A stretch of 64,000 nucleotides of DNA from Climacium dendroides (Eukaryota > Streptophyta > Bryopsida > Hypnales > Climaciaceae). The notes beneath the pieces are model-generated. The model did not search any database. It was not told the DNA's origin and worked only from the letters and a program-made list of their open reading frames with translations. A program made the position numbers and the translations under genes. Below, piece by piece: positions 22,671-35,170 of this stretch. The stretch is taken from positions 14,864,001 to 14,928,000 of the forward strand of contig OX467088.1 in assembly GCA_950106755.1 (NCBI GenBank), written 5' to 3'. How positions within the stretch are numbered: the stretch's first letter is position 1; each line of letters starts with the position of its first letter.

Positions 22671-24134
22671 ATATGTTTCCTATGAAGTCTAAATCATATA
22701 TTCATGAGCCAACTCTCGATGTTTAATATAAGGACATTCCAATAGCAACCAAGGTAGCTGAGCCCATATTTGCCAATTGCCTAATTTTGTCATCGTACTT
22801 TTGATCCCAATTCCACCTCAAAATTCATCCATATGTGTTCATTTTTTGACAAAATTATTGCATTAATGCCCACAAGGGGTAATGTGTCAATATGTTGATA
22901 GTGCGTACTTAAGTACCATTGGTTACATGAAATGGAAAGTTATCAATTGTTTATAGGACATTTATAACTTCACTCTATAAGTGGTTTTGTAATTTTAGGG
23001 TAGATGACTTTAGAAATTCACAGAAATTATAACTTTAAGGAAAAAAATTATAATTTCACTTGGGTTTGATTCATGAAACAAGTGCATATCTCTGGAAAAC
23101 ATATGCCCCAAGGTATTCAAATTGCTAATCAGGGTGGTAATGATCTTGTCTACCTTATTCTAGGATAAACCATGTTTGGGTTCAAAAACATCATTGCTTT
23201 TGAATTGTTGTATTAGTTTAAGATGTCACTAAGTTGTAGAGATCTCAATCATACAATCTTGTAGTGTACATGTTGTAGATGACATGAATCAAATTTGAAG
23301 TCATTTGGCTACATAGATTACAAGATTATGATGTTATAGTGTAAAAAAGGATGCTAAAATTTTCCTAACAACACATTTGGAGGTGATATTTAATTTCTAA
23401 ACCTACTCAAATGAAAAAAATTTAAACTATAAAGTGATTCAAAACTAGCATATAAACACATTGGTGAAAGAAAATATCATTGAATTAACTCACTATGTTT
23501 GCAAAATGGCTTTCCAATGTCAAAAATAGCAAGAAAAGTTGCAAAAAATACATTGAAGGCTAAAGCTCCTTCTACAAAAATGCTTCACTGTCACTTATAA
23601 CTTCTCGTATTAATATAAAATTTTAGCCACATAAACTAGACTAGTATGCTCAACTTTTTAAAGAAATTTATTGGAAATAGACATTGTATGAAGAAGAAAC
23701 ATGCCAGCAAAGTTCATTGAAATCCAAAAATGTCAAATTTTGAACTTCAAATTGTTTCCAAACATTCAAAACAACTTGGATTGACATAAATTTTTTACCA
23801 CAATAACTAGATTTCAAGGGGAACAAATGTAGTTTGGTGAATTCAAATTGAATTTGTGAAATTTGATTGGATGTTAAGAAATCAATATATCTTGGATTGA
23901 TTTGAAAATTTTACCACATAAAGTAAAGAAGAAAATGCAAATTTACCAACAAATTTTTATTGAATTTGGACAATGTATGCAAAAGTTACAGCACTTTGAG
24001 TTGGAATTGAAACTAGTATGTGAGGACACTAGCTTTTGGTCCCCTTCAGCAATGAAGGGGTTATCCTAAGAAAAGGGCAACTAGTTCCAAATCAAATAGG
24101 CAACTCGAAAATAGCAGTAAACGTTTGAGTTTAC

Positions 24135-24240
24135 CAAGCTGCTGTGGATATGAAATCACTTCAGAAGGCTTTGCAAAATCAGCAACATTGGCTATGGAAA
24201 TAACCCATTTTAAATACTGGTGCTCAGAAAAATTAATGAA
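24135..24240 (-). pseudogene. Orphan exon-like segment with intact splice borders (unit A)
   Basis: On the minus strand a 106-bp open segment lies between a polypyrimidine acceptor (TTGCTTTTGCAG) and a donor (CTTG|GTAAAC). It encodes FINFSEHQYLKWVISIANV, then ADFAKPSEVISYPQQL. The composition is protein-like, unlike the surrounding AT-rich DNA. I do not recognise the parent protein and find no neighbouring exon on this strand. In unit B the reading is kept but the donor GT has become AT. Best read as a fragment of an unrelated gene. Confidence 0.4.
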
Positions 24241-24740
24241 CTGCAAAAGCAACTGAGTCAGTAAGGTAGGAGGAGGCTCAGCTCATAAAGGGATAATGGT
24301 CCTTTGTAGGAAAATCAATAGAGCATAATATTTTTCACATATTTTTGGTATAAAGAGATAAGAGAAACAGTTTGTTGATAATTTAAACTATAATTTTCTG
24401 ACTTATAATGAATTAACTATGAATTTTGGAAGTGAAAGGTGCATAGGTAGCTATTGGTGCTATTAGACTAAATCAATCAAAATAAAAATCAGCCTCTGAA
24501 TGGAGCACTTCAAATTTATAATTTTGGCTCTCAAAGAATGATCCACATCATGATTTGATTTATTTTAGCCTTATATGAATGTATATTTTACTCAAAGTGA
24601 CTTAAGAACACAATTAAAAAGAAAAAAATGCACTGAATACATTGTGATCCACTTTTGAAACTCTATGCACTATTTACGACAATTCTACGGGCCTACTCAC
24701 ACTTTGAGCCTCCTATCTTATAGCAAAGCTCTATTCTTAA

Positions 24741-25005
24741 GGACAATTTCATTAAAATAGCACCATTGTTGTGCTACTTTGGCAATTTTTACCATTTAGA
24801 TTGAGCTCCATGATGTACAAAATTCCTAGATGTCTGAAATTTATACCATTTTCGAATGTTTGAAATTTACATCTGTGATAGATGATATATTTATAGTTTA
24901 AATTATGCAGTCTGAAATCTATACCTATCCTAGATGGCACTTTTATATTTCAGAGTAAGCGGTCTAAATGGTGCATGGAATACCACCATTATAATGAAAT
25001 TCCCC
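24741..25005. mobile_element. MITE-like element (unit A)
   Basis: The left end GGACAATTTCATTAAAAT and right end ATAATGAAATTCCCC form imperfect terminal inverted repeats. ATTCTT flanks both sides and may be a target duplication. The interior has no coding capacity and holds the family motif AGTCTGAAATCTATACC. Duplicated at 52451-52715. Confidence 0.6.
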
Positions 25006-25617
25006 ATTCTTGCCTAATTCACTACACATTATACTTTCCATCCAAAGTATGTTGCCACCAAGAATATTTCAAGGATATTAAACAACATAATATCCAATGG
25101 ACATTGAAGAAAGCAAACCATTCAAACATAGTTTTGCATGGCTAAACAACAACACTTGAGGCATGCTACAGCCTCAACCCCCAATGCAAGGCACACAACA
25201 TAAAATCTTTGTATGAGAAACAAAAACTTGTCCCAAAATTGCTCTAACCCTAACCTACTTCTAAATCAAAGCCCCATACTTAGAAATATGTATGCTCTAA
25301 ATGTTTTAGAGTTTGTAGATGGACTAGCATCTGAGGATAGAGAGACTTTAGAATCATCTACTATTAGAGATTCTGCAATAGAGTTCACTACATCCTAGAC
25401 TTCTCACTAGATTTATAAGATTCATTGATATATCATGAGTTGAACTATTATGTGTTGATTTTCATTATGATTGAATTTGAATGTTTTATAGCAATATCTT
25501 TGGTGTGTGTTCTTTCTCTTCGGATTTTGCATTGTATGGTTTGTATCAAAATTGAGCACATTTGATTGTGGCAAACAAGAATTTTTTTAATGTTTGTCTC
25601 TAACATAACTTTCTACC

Positions 25618-25866
25618 TACAATTCTAAATGTTATAGAAAAAGCATATTTCAATGTTTTGATTTTTAATAAATCCATGATAGCAGAATAAATAAAACTAA
25701 AAAATTTCCATTTGTGAGGACTTGATGATGATGAGATTTGACCAAGAAATTGAACTTGAAACCATCTTCAATATTCAAAAGTGTGTCCACCATGACGTCA
25801 CTTTTTAGGCCTATTTGTATGAATGTGGCAAATATAAAATAATGTGTTTCTTGATACCTTTCATAT
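25618..25866 (-). repeat. Dispersed repeat at the right edge of duplication unit A
   Basis: The reverse complement of this segment matches 29311-29560, including CCACATTCATA, TATTGAAGATGG and ATTCTAAATGT. It also occurs at about 53330-53576 in unit B as part of the duplication. It ends about 10 bp from the duplication breakpoint at 25876. Confidence 0.65.
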
Positions 25867-25876
25867 AGAACATGCC

Positions 25877-28430
25877 CCACTAGTGTGGAAGTAAACCACT
25901 AAAATTTTAGCTCTAGTATATTAAATTTGAATACTCCCCAATACTAAAACAAAAAACCCAAAAAGTGTGACAAATGAATTTTAATAAAAAATTATTTTTA
26001 AATTAAAAAGATAAGGAATACAATTAAAATAAACAAAATTAAAAATATATTTAAATTTTTTTGGCATTGGATTTAAAGTTCAAAAGTCATAGCTTGGATA
26101 ATAACTAGTTCAACAAAACCCTACCAAAATCATTTAATCCTTCTTGCAGTCACCCACTACTATATCAATGTAAGAAACCACCTCCAAAAAATGTGTGAAC
26201 AATCTTTGCCCTAAATGTTTGCACTAGAAAGAAAGTGCATGAAACTAGTGAAGCATTTAATATAATTTATTTCCAAAAAATTAAGTTAGACAAAAATTTC
26301 TAAGATTTTTGTACTTCTATAGAAAGATAAATAAATAGGAAATTAAAGAGAATACTTTTATGGATGTTTGTATGTTTTGAGATCAATCTGAAATATCCTA
26401 GAAATAAAATAATATAAAATCAATCATTATTTTCAATTGAATTCTATAATCTTTAGTACTTATACCAACTACAAAGGAAGAGCACATTGAGCACAAGTGC
26501 ATGACAAAATTTCAATATTTCAATATAAGTGGTTTCTTTGTTAGTATGTGATTTCAAAATGGAAGACTTCAAATTCTGTTTTTCAAATTTCAATTTGATT
26601 TTTTGAGATAAAAAATGGGTATAATTTTTTATTTGAAACATCAAATATGTATAAGTAAAGTACTCATACAAGGTGACAAGTAGGCTTGTTTATTTCTTAG
26701 GTCCCCACATCTTTAAAGTGGATGACTTATGCCTTGGTTGAATATGATTGTATGTGTCAAAGTATATATTCCTAATGTTGATTGTTATTGCAATTGGAAG
26801 CTTCATGTGTTAAAATCCAAATATCACAATGTTTTGTGTATTTCATTTGTAAGTTTTCATTAAATTTGACTTCAAAATTAAATTATAAAATATTCTTATC
26901 TTCATTTTTGGTGAAAATCCAAATTATTCCAATATAAAAAAGTAAAAAATATATAAAATATATAAAATATATAATATTTTCAAAAATCAAAACAATTTGA
27001 TTTTTGTACAAGAAGCCCAAAGAGTATACTTGTGTTCATTTAGAAACTAAATAAGTTCAAAGATAAAGTGATGTTGATTCATTGAAAATAACATTTACAT
27101 AAAATTTAAAAAATAGGGATTTGAAAGAAATTGATAATGCAATTGAATATTCAATTAATATTCTATTTATAGACAACCCTTTCAAATACCTCTTGGACTC
27201 ACATGGTTTGCTAAATTACAAGATTAGAAGACTTTGGAAAAACTCCATCTACAAAAAACCTCCTCATAACTTTAAAAGTTCACCATCTACAAAAAGTGCT
27301 TATTTTAAAAAATTAAATATGAAAATTAAACCAAGGATTTTTTTAGAATAAAAAAAAGCTTGAGATTTTTTAATGATATTTTTAATTGTTTAACTTAACT
27401 CTTAGGAAATTTTCAAATTAATTAATTTTTGGCATATTCATTTTACCAATGAATTTTTACATATAAGTTTAGATTTTTAAAATATTAAATTTTTACAAAA
27501 ATAATAGAAAATTCCCACATTAATGGATGATACATAGTTTCATGGAATTAAAATATTAGTTATATTGAAACCTGATTATGATCTAATTCCCTACGACTAG
27601 GGGTAGTCTAGATTGTAAAGATGATAGTGTTATAAAATACAACTTGGAAGAAGAATTCAATGATGACTTTCAAACAATAGTTCACTTGTAAAAAATTATT
27701 CATAGATCAAATCCATAAGGGTAAATCAACTATTATACTAACTAATATTTTTCAATAAAATTGAAGCAAATAATTGAATTTTTTTTATATAATCAATTTC
27801 AAATTGGTTATTTGTGATTTTTACATAATAAAATTTTAAAAAATTATAATATTAAGTTCTATAGATATTAACTAAATTTGATGATTTTATTTTCATTTTT
27901 CCATTCAAGTTGCTATTAAAAGATCATTTTTTGGACTGAAAAGGTTATTTTTTGAGGCTAGATGATTAGGCTAGATCTATCAATACCTATTGAATAGTAA
28001 AATATTTGCTGAGAAATTTTTCAAAATCTATGCCATACAAATGTTAAATGAAAAAACCGATGGATGAAAAAATGCATTTTTGTGTACTTAGGATGTATTT
28101 GTGTTCATCCGTTGATCAAAATTTGAATGCTCGGTCTTTCACTAGGGGTTAAAAGGATAATTCAATTCATAAACAAAGTTTGACCATCTGAGGCAATGGA
28201 ACTACCGGTAGCCTTTTAATAGTTATAGTGGTCATGGATTTAAAAACCACTCCTTAGAAAATTAATGCAAAAATTATGGCTTAAAAACAATAGTATTGAC
28301 TATCACTTTCATTAGATTAGTGATAGTCTACAAACCAAAAATTGACACATATATCTTTTCCAAAATTACTAAGGTCTAATTTCAAGCCACAAACTAGGAC
28401 AAGTATAGATTTTGGTTTAGGTTGCACCAA
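25877..28430. other. AT-rich intergenic DNA, no gene recognised
   Basis: I found no coding segment, RNA gene or clear repeat. Short open frames (26453-26671, 27121-27351) are Lys/Asn/Ile/Phe-rich, as expected by chance in AT-rich DNA. Confidence 0.55.
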
Positions 28431-28439
28431 AGGAATGGA

Positions 28440-30160
28440 ATATTGCCAGGTTAATGAAATTGATGTTGTTGGAATGTTGGCAGTACAAGTTCAGTTACAA
28501 CTTGTGTTTCTAGCTTGCAATCACCAGTTGCCATAAGCCCATAAGTTATCATTCAATGCATGAAATGCACAAAAATATTGCTAGAGGAAGCAAATATATC
28601 TTGTCTAATCCCCTACAATTTCAAAAAATACCAAACCATTGTAATTTCTTATATAGAGATAGGAATTCTATTGCAAAACCATGCAAAATAGTAGACCTGG
28701 AAAACCATTGCAAGGAAAGTGCAAATGAACATTTTACTGTCAATTGCTAATAACCATTGATAAACCATTGCAAAATCAATGCGCATGCATAGTAATAATA
28801 AGCACTACAAAATATTCACTAGTGCATAACAATTGAATCTATTTATATTATTGTGTCAAAATACCATTGCAAATTATTGACAATAAACCATTGCAAATAG
28901 CCCATTTGTGGCCATTGAATGGCTTTCATTCTTTCAAGATAAATGTGGAAATGAAGAATGTACCAATTGGTTCAAAAATTGAATCATTTTTTGAAAAATA
29001 CCTTAGTGATGGTAGGTCTTGTCCTTTCAAGGTTAAGGTTTATAGCAATACTAATTCAAACTGATCTATAATTTTGGGTAGTAGAAAAATAGGTCTCAAA
29101 TTGAACTCTTCCATTTCCACACACGCATGCTACATACTCCCAAGATCAATTCCAAAAACATCTCCATTTAACATGAATTGAAAACCCTAAGTCCCATACT
29201 AATGAAATTGAAGTTGTTGGTAGTACAAGTTTAGTCACAACTTGTGTACTAAACTTGTCCTACCAATTTGTTGGCAATTATTGCCATAAGCCCATAAGTT
29301 ATCATTCAATAAAGGGCATCAAAAAATACATTATTTTATGTCTTCCACATTCATATAAATAGGCCTAAAAATGGCTCCATGATACATACATTTTTGAATA
29401 TTGAAGATGGTTTCAAGTTCATCTTTTTGGTGAAATCTCACTACCATCAAGTCCTCACAAATGGTCCATTTTTATTTTTTATTTATTTTGCTATTGAATT
29501 TATTAAAAATCAAAATGTTGAAATTTGCCTATTCTACCTACAATTCTAAATGTCCAAGAAAAATTGATTTTGGTGTATTTCATCTTGTTTAATCCCCTAT
29601 AATTTCAAAAAACACCAAACCATTACAATTACTTATTTAGAAATAGGAATTCTATTGCAAAACCATACAAAATAGTAGAACTGGAAAACCATTACAAGGA
29701 AAGCACAAAGGAACAATATACCACCAAATGAATTGCAAATGACCATTGGTAAACCATTGCAAAATCAATGCACAAGCATAGTAATTGTAAGCACTACAAA
29801 ACCGTTCACTATTATATAACAATTGAATTATATTATTGTGTCAAGATACCATTGCAAATTAATGACAATAACCCATTGCAAAAAGCCCATTTGTGGTCAC
29901 TAGATGGCTTTCATTCTTTCAAGATTATGAAGAATGTACCAATTGGTTTAAAAATTGGATCATTTTTTGAAAAATCCCTTGGTGATGGTAGGTCTTGTCC
30001 TTTCAAGGTTAAGGTTCATAACATCAATAATTCAAACTGATCTATAATTCTGGACAGTAGGAAAATAGGTCTCAAATTGAACTCTTCCATTATTTTCTAC
30101 ACATGCGTGCCAGGTACTCCCAAGATCAGTCCCCCAAAACATCCCCAATTAGCATGAATT
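28440..30160 (+). repeat. Tandem duplication of a noncoding block (two units near 0.7-0.9 kb)
   Basis: Unit 1 (about 28455-29165) and unit 2 (about 29203-30160) share in order GCCATAAGCCCATAAGTTAT, an AAACCATT-rich part, GCCCATTTGTGG, GGTAGGTCTTGTCCTTTCAA, ACTGATCTATAATT and CTCCCAAGATCA. Unit 2 is interrupted at 29311-29584 by a dispersed-repeat fragment. The parallel open frames at 28867-29064 and 29768-30040 share the peptide DGRSCPFKVKV, but they fall in shared repeat DNA and differ by an indel, so coding status is doubtful. Confidence 0.75.
29311..29560 (+). repeat. Dispersed repeat fragment inside tandem unit 2
   Basis: Plus-strand match to the reverse complement of 25618-25866. It interrupts the second unit of the 28.4-30.2 kb duplication, so it arrived after that duplication or was lost from unit 1. 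Confidence 0.65.
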
Positions 30161-30164
30161 GAAA

Positions 30165-30955
30165 AAGCCTAAGTCCCATACTTCACTAGCTGTAGTATAC
30201 ATCTCTGTCATTAATTAATTCTGAACTCCATATCTTAAACCAATCCGTTAATTGTATGTCTGGGAGAATTGTAAACCAGGCAGGTCAAATTGCAACAGAT
30301 CGATTGAAGTGAGCATTGCAGCACACAGCTTCCTCCAATTCCCATGCATGCCCCAATAACTCTCTGCAATGGGTGCGAAGTTACAATTGAAAATCTTATT
30401 ACATGCAAGTCTGGCTACTAAACTGGAATTCTACAAATTCTAGAAAGTACTTGAATGTATTCAGTGCTGGCAGTGACCTAGAGCAACTGATTGAAATAAG
30501 CTAGTGCTTGCAATTCTACGCTTACTAAGGAGCTCAATACTTCGTTACATGTTAAATTAATCGCCACATCCTCCTCCACATTTAGCATGCATTGAAAGCC
30601 TACTTCATTAAGTCACGAGTACATCCTTCACTAGCTGTAGAATACATCTCATTAAAACCTGGGCACAAAGTCTCACTTAAACCCGAAGAATCCATTACTG
30701 TCTGCAGTGGGAAATATGTATATATAAACCAGATCAAATTGCATCAGATCGAAGTAAGAATTGAAGCAAACAACACAAATTCCCATACATGCCCCCAACT
30801 TTCCGCCATGCATCGACCTGTGCTACCAATGAACTTCTTATTACAACTCCATACATGATGTATCGATCGAGAGCAACTGATTGAAGCTAGCTGCTTGCAA
30901 ATGAATTATATTGTTACGTACACGCAAAGGGCTCGATCAATACTTCAGTATATTA
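30165..30955. repeat. 3' flank of Gly/Cys peptide gene 1, two tandem diverged copies
   Basis: Two stretches, about 30170-30545 and 30590-30955, share TTCACTAGCTGTAG, ATACATCTC, GATCGA, AATTCCCATNCATGCCCC and GAGCAACTGATTGAA. Further copies lie at 34840-35345 and 35560-35940 beside peptide gene 2. It is noncoding, and the repeated motifs may be downstream or antisense regulatory DNA; that is not established. Confidence 0.6.
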
Positions 30956-30958
30956 ACA

Positions 30959-31168
30959 TTAACCACCTCCTCCACATCCGCCCCCACCACACCCACCTCC
31001 CCCACCGCCCCCACAACCTCCTCCGCCTCCTCCTCCTCTTGATCCTCCTCGTCGACGCACGCGAGGTCCCTTGCTGGGGTTGTGGCCAGTGCACAACGCC
31101 GTGGACATGAGCAGGGCCGTGGCTTCAAACACGGCCACCCCAACTACCAACCCCAGAAACACCAACAT
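30959..31168 (-). CDS. Small Gly/Cys-rich peptide with hydrophobic N-terminus, paralog 1
   Basis: A 69-residue minus-strand frame starts at MLVFLGLVVGVAVFEATALL. Residues 1-24 form a hydrophobic signal peptide or membrane anchor. C26 and TGHNPSKG follow, then a basic run RVRRR (36-40), and residues 41-69 are a Gly tail with evenly placed Cys (GGGCGGGG type). The N-terminal half is clearly alike in the paralog at 35942-36118, and the frame is kept although the Gly tail length differs, which supports translation. I do not know a function. Gly/Cys-rich short proteins with a signal-anchor are found at plant membranes and walls, but I cannot assign this one. An in-frame upstream extension exists to 31234; the ATG at 31168 is chosen because both paralogs share it. 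Confidence 0.68.
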   Translation of the reverse strand: MLVFLGLVVGVAVFEATALLMSTALCTGHNPSKGPRVRRRGGSRGGGGGGGCGGGGGGGCGGGGCGGGG

Positions 31169-31720
31169 GATCGATCGCCAGAACCTCGAAAATAATACAC
31201 TCTTGCAGATCAGGTCAGATCGATCGATGACCACAAGTAGCTCGCCTTGATCACGAGCAAGCTAGACGGACACTAGCAGCGATCGAAATTAAAACAAGGA
31301 AACTGAGAATCGAAATGACGTCTGTGCAAACGGAACGTAATTCAAAGTACTAACAGATCGAAATATATACTTGTTCTCATGATGCATGCAAGGTTATAAT
31401 TTCCCGACTGGATGGCTTCCCGGAAACGCACTATGTAGGACCTTGCAAATGCCTTAGCTAGCTGAGGATTTGAATCGAAGGCACATATGATTAATTTATA
31501 TTTGATCGATCCGGAGCTAGTCTAGCTGCCATGTACGTACGGATCGGATCAGAGAGCTCGGTGTCGATATCTTCGATCGATCCCGGTCTTTCGGAGCGTA
31601 CAGAGTAGGACCTGGTGAGGTTAACGCATTTGAATGGTGGGGAATGTGCATGAATCCTTGTGCGAATTGATGGGTTTGACTTTGGGTTAGTCCTGTGCCG
31701 ACCATGTACAATTATTATGT
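31169..31720 (-). promoter_or_regulatory. 5' leader and promoter of peptide gene 1
   Basis: Homologous to 36119-36790 upstream of paralog 2. It is rich in overlapping GATCGATC and GCTAGCTAG palindromes, unlike the rest of the window. The block just before the ATG (TTCGAGGTTNTGGCGATCGA) is nearly identical in the two genes. Confidence 0.45.
31494..31500 (-). promoter_or_regulatory. Candidate TATA box of peptide gene 1
   Basis: TATAAAT on the minus strand, about 326 bp upstream of the ATG at 31168. A comparable TATAAAA lies about 320 bp upstream of paralog 2, and both are followed by a shared ATCCTCAGCTAGCTA motif. Confidence 0.35.
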
Positions 31721-31899
31721 ATTCATCGACTTTAATTAAGTCCCCGCCGACTGATGCCGACTGAAGCCGACTGTCTGATATGTGTGAGCATATGCGGAAT
31801 CTTTCGTGTATCCAAACACTCGAACCACCCTTGTCCCTGAAACGCTGAAAAAGTGTCTGATGTCAAATGACTGTTTCGTAGAAAATGTAGAAAGATGAA

Positions 31900-32050
31900 C
31901 AATTTCGTTAAAATGTCACCATTTCGCAAACTTTGGCATGTTTACAGTTTACACTCCAAGATCTGAAATCTATACTAGTCTTAGATGGCACTTTTACGTC
32001 TTCAACTGTGTAGTCTGAAAATTACATATGGAATCATTGTCATTTTAACC
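31900..32050. mobile_element. MITE-like element, degenerate
   Basis: The left end AATTTCGTTAAAATGTCACC and right end CATTGTCATTTTAACC carry the core TCTGAAATCTATACTAGTC and TAGATGGCACTTTTA seen in 24741-25005. It has no coding content. Confidence 0.5.
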
Positions 32051-33488
32051 CCTGAAGTCCCAAAGTCATTTTTGTGTCAAAACCACTTCAAACTACCATT
32101 TCTAATATGTTCAACTACAAAATATTTTTTAAAAAAATATTTAAAAAAATCTAACCATAGGATCTTGTTCTACACTTATTTTTGATCATGTGATAATTTT
32201 TTTGTGATTTTTGACCGTGTAGATTGAAAGATATTAGCATTCAAAGTGAAAAAAATGAATTTCTTTCAAAAAGTTGCTATGATTGCTGGCAAAATAAAAA
32301 GATCCATAACTTTCACATCTGTAATCCAAATGGAAAGAATCAAAACTTCTCATTTACAGAAAAATATAATCTTAAAAAAAAAAATATTAAAACTTTAATT
32401 TTAATTTTTTGTGGATTTTTTTTGCTACCCAGTCTCCTCGATTTTGAGGTTATTGTGGCATAACTTTTGTTCCCGGTCACCGATTGAAATAAAAATTATA
32501 TTTCCCCAAAGCTCATAAGATATTTTATCTTATGAAAAAATTTCAAAAAGCTTCAGTAAAAATCAAGATCATAGAAACCTGCCCGAAATCCATTTTGTCC
32601 CCCATAGGGACAATGGAACTTTAGGGATTAATGGAATTCCTTGTAAAGCAAAAGTGCACCTCATATTCATCTTGGAGTTTGATAGTTTTTAATTTACTAC
32701 ACGATTTACTACCTTCAATTGGTGGTAGTGTTGCATCTTTAGAGGATTAATGTAACCACTTTAGAGACTTATGGTGGTATTTAGTGGGGCTCAAATGCCT
32801 TCAAAATGACCTTCTTCGAGGAAATGAAGAATAGAAATAAATTGATGTCTTTTTTTCCTTTTTTTTTGACCATTAGATCTTCTTCCTAAGTATATTGTTG
32901 TAGGATATGTTTGTAAAACTTCAAGTCTAAATTATTCATGCTCTTGAGATAATAGAGATCTAAGATGGTGCAAAATATTTTTTCCCACTTATCCTTACTC
33001 CTTTTTTAAGGGGGAGTGATTCAATTTGTCATCCTATTATATTCCAAATAATTGTGCAACTTGAAATTCTTTGAAGGAATCCAACTTGACTTTTAGTGTC
33101 TTGGAAAGGCTTTATGATCGCAATATTTTGCAAAAGAAATTGTCAATGGCAAGTGTTGTAAAATAAGGACTAATACGTATGCCATGAGAGGCTTAAAAAG
33201 CATGAAAATGGTGTAAAAAAATCTTCAATTTGAAATTTATATGTCCACACATAGGCTGTAAGACCTTCATAGGCCTGTTTCTTTATAGAAGTGCATACTT
33301 TGATATAAGACTATAGGTATGTTTGCACTTGGAGTTAGAGGTGTTGTTTGGAATGTGAATTTGGTCCAAAAGTAGACCTAAATTGGATCCTAAGACCCTC
33401 AATAACAACTCTTTTAACACTAAAGATTTTATTGTTCAGCTATAACATATTAGACTTAATCATAGGGTGGGGTTTGATATTTGGTGTG
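32051..33488. other. AT-rich intergenic DNA, no gene recognised
   Basis: I see nothing I can support as a gene or structured element here. Confidence 0.5.
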
Positions 33489-33596
33489 ATAGTGTGAGAG
33501 GTTGGGAAATCAATGATCAATTGGCGGAATGGTAGTATTGACGAGTGATCTAATAGTGTGACAGGTTGGAAATGATCAATTGGCGGAATGGTAGAT
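33489..33596 (+). repeat. Short tandem duplication of about 55 bp
   Basis: Two copies of a unit running from TAGTGTGA(G/C)AGGTTGG through GATCAATTGGCGGAATGG to GTAG, separated by a few bases. The second copy has a small internal deletion. Confidence 0.75.
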
Positions 33597-33649
33597 CTTA
33601 ATAGGTGAGATATTGACTTAGTTTGATTCCTTAAAAAATATTTGAAACT

Positions 33650-34670
33650 TTAACGTAGGACGGCTCCGACGTCCAAAAATAGGACGATGAACAAGGTTGG
33701 AGAGGCAGAATGAACAGAAGAACGAACAGAGGAAGGTGATATATCAATCATCCGATTTTTTTGAGTACAGACAAGAGTTCTGCTTTTGTTGGACGTGCTG
33801 GCGACTGCACTGGTGGCTTCAACTAGGAGAGAAAAATGGAGGAATTGAAGGATGTGAGTTTTTTTGCAAAATTTGGACTTGCCTGACCTACAGAATGTGC
33901 TCAAATGAGTTTCTTCGGCCCACTTCTTACGATGGGCCAGTAGGCGCGGGCATTCCGTATTGAATATGGTCTCAAAAAAATGTTTTAAGAATATAGCGGT
34001 ATTTCATTTAGATTCATGTACAAAACATTGAGTAATAATAGTAGTGAGAAACACCTTCTATACTCTTATGTTCTGAAGCCAAAATGGCGGTTGAGCACTT
34101 CCAGCTGGAAATTGCGGTGCCTTCAAATGTGCAAATGCTATTGGATCGTGCTTCATTGAGCAGTACTCATATCCATCAAGTCTTCAATTTTTTCTAGCAG
34201 CACTAATTGCAAATGTCAGGAATTCGAGATTGGAGTTTGCAGTAAGATGACGTCATGTCTGTTGTTCTATAACATTATTGTAAACTTGATCGTTCCTTCA
34301 GTCAATGTGGGCACATGAAGAAGGTGTTCGCAGATTCTCGAAAGGGCCATGTGAACGGGGCACGGTCAGCTGTGTCGAAATCACATCTGCTTTGACGCTG
34401 TTCACAGGCAAGAGCATTGCAAGGTGCAGATTTCCAAAGACCTGGCAGAAGCGTCCCAAACAAAGTTGTAGGCACCTTCTAATCGTAAAGCCCTACGCAC
34501 GGCAGTTTTTTTCGAAATTTTTGGAGCACCTGGCAGTCCACAATCATGAAATCTGTGTTCATTGGAGCAGCTGCCCACAAAGGTCAACGCCTCAATTTGG
34601 ATGGTCAAACCTTATGATCTGCACAGGAGCTACTGTTTTTATGTAGTTTTTAGCAGCAGTCGACAATTAC
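33650..34670. other. Moderate-GC segment with overlapping open frames, function unknown
   Basis: Base composition rises relative to the flanks. Frames are open on both strands (33650-33904 minus, 33697-33963 plus, 34305-34646 plus). The longest (113 codons, plus) has a mixed composition with several Cys but no recognisable domain and no paralog in the window. It may be a decayed gene or noncoding transcript; I do not call a protein. Confidence 0.25.
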
Positions 34671-35170
34671 TGAGCTAAACTAAGAAATCCTACAGTTACT
34701 TCATGCAGCTCAGCGATCTCAGTACGCCCTGCTTGCAAATGTTGTCACTTCCTAGGGCTCGTTGCAGGGTTAAAACGACTCATTTACATATTCAGTTGAC
34801 ACTTACATACGTCAGTCTGTGTGAGCATCCCCAAACCCATACTTCATTAATTAGTTGTAGAATAAGTTACATCTCATATTTATGGACAAAAAAGTCGTAA
34901 ACCAATGTGGTATTGGTTTGGGAAATTAACCAGATTGAATTGCATCGGAAGTGGCTGAGAATTGAAGCACAACTTCATTCCACCAATTCCTACGCATGCC
35001 ACAGCTCCCTGCAATCAGTCTGTGCTACACATGCAATTCTTGTAACACATTTTTATGGCATGGTCAATTGGTCTTATATCTGTGGCTACTAAACTGCAAT
35101 CCTACAAACTCTAAAAATTAAGTGCTGCCCAATACACTCAGTGCCACAGCTAGCAACTGACCAAGCTAAT

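Larger units (their letters stand above)
19157..25876 (+). repeat. Segmental duplication unit A, right part
   Basis: Collinear with 46904-53586. After the gene's stop codon the two units differ by scattered substitutions and small indels, including a long AT microsatellite at 21023-21080 that is short in unit B, and a segment at 23380-23480 absent from unit B. The right edge is at 25876. Confidence 0.93.

Noticed and set aside
25213..25398. 61-codon frame conserved in both units (52923-53108)
   Set aside because: Most differences between copies change amino acids, and no splice or domain evidence supports it.
34305..34646. 113-codon plus-strand frame in a moderate-GC segment
   Set aside because: Overlapped by a minus-strand frame of similar quality, with no domain or paralog; kept only as an unassigned segment.
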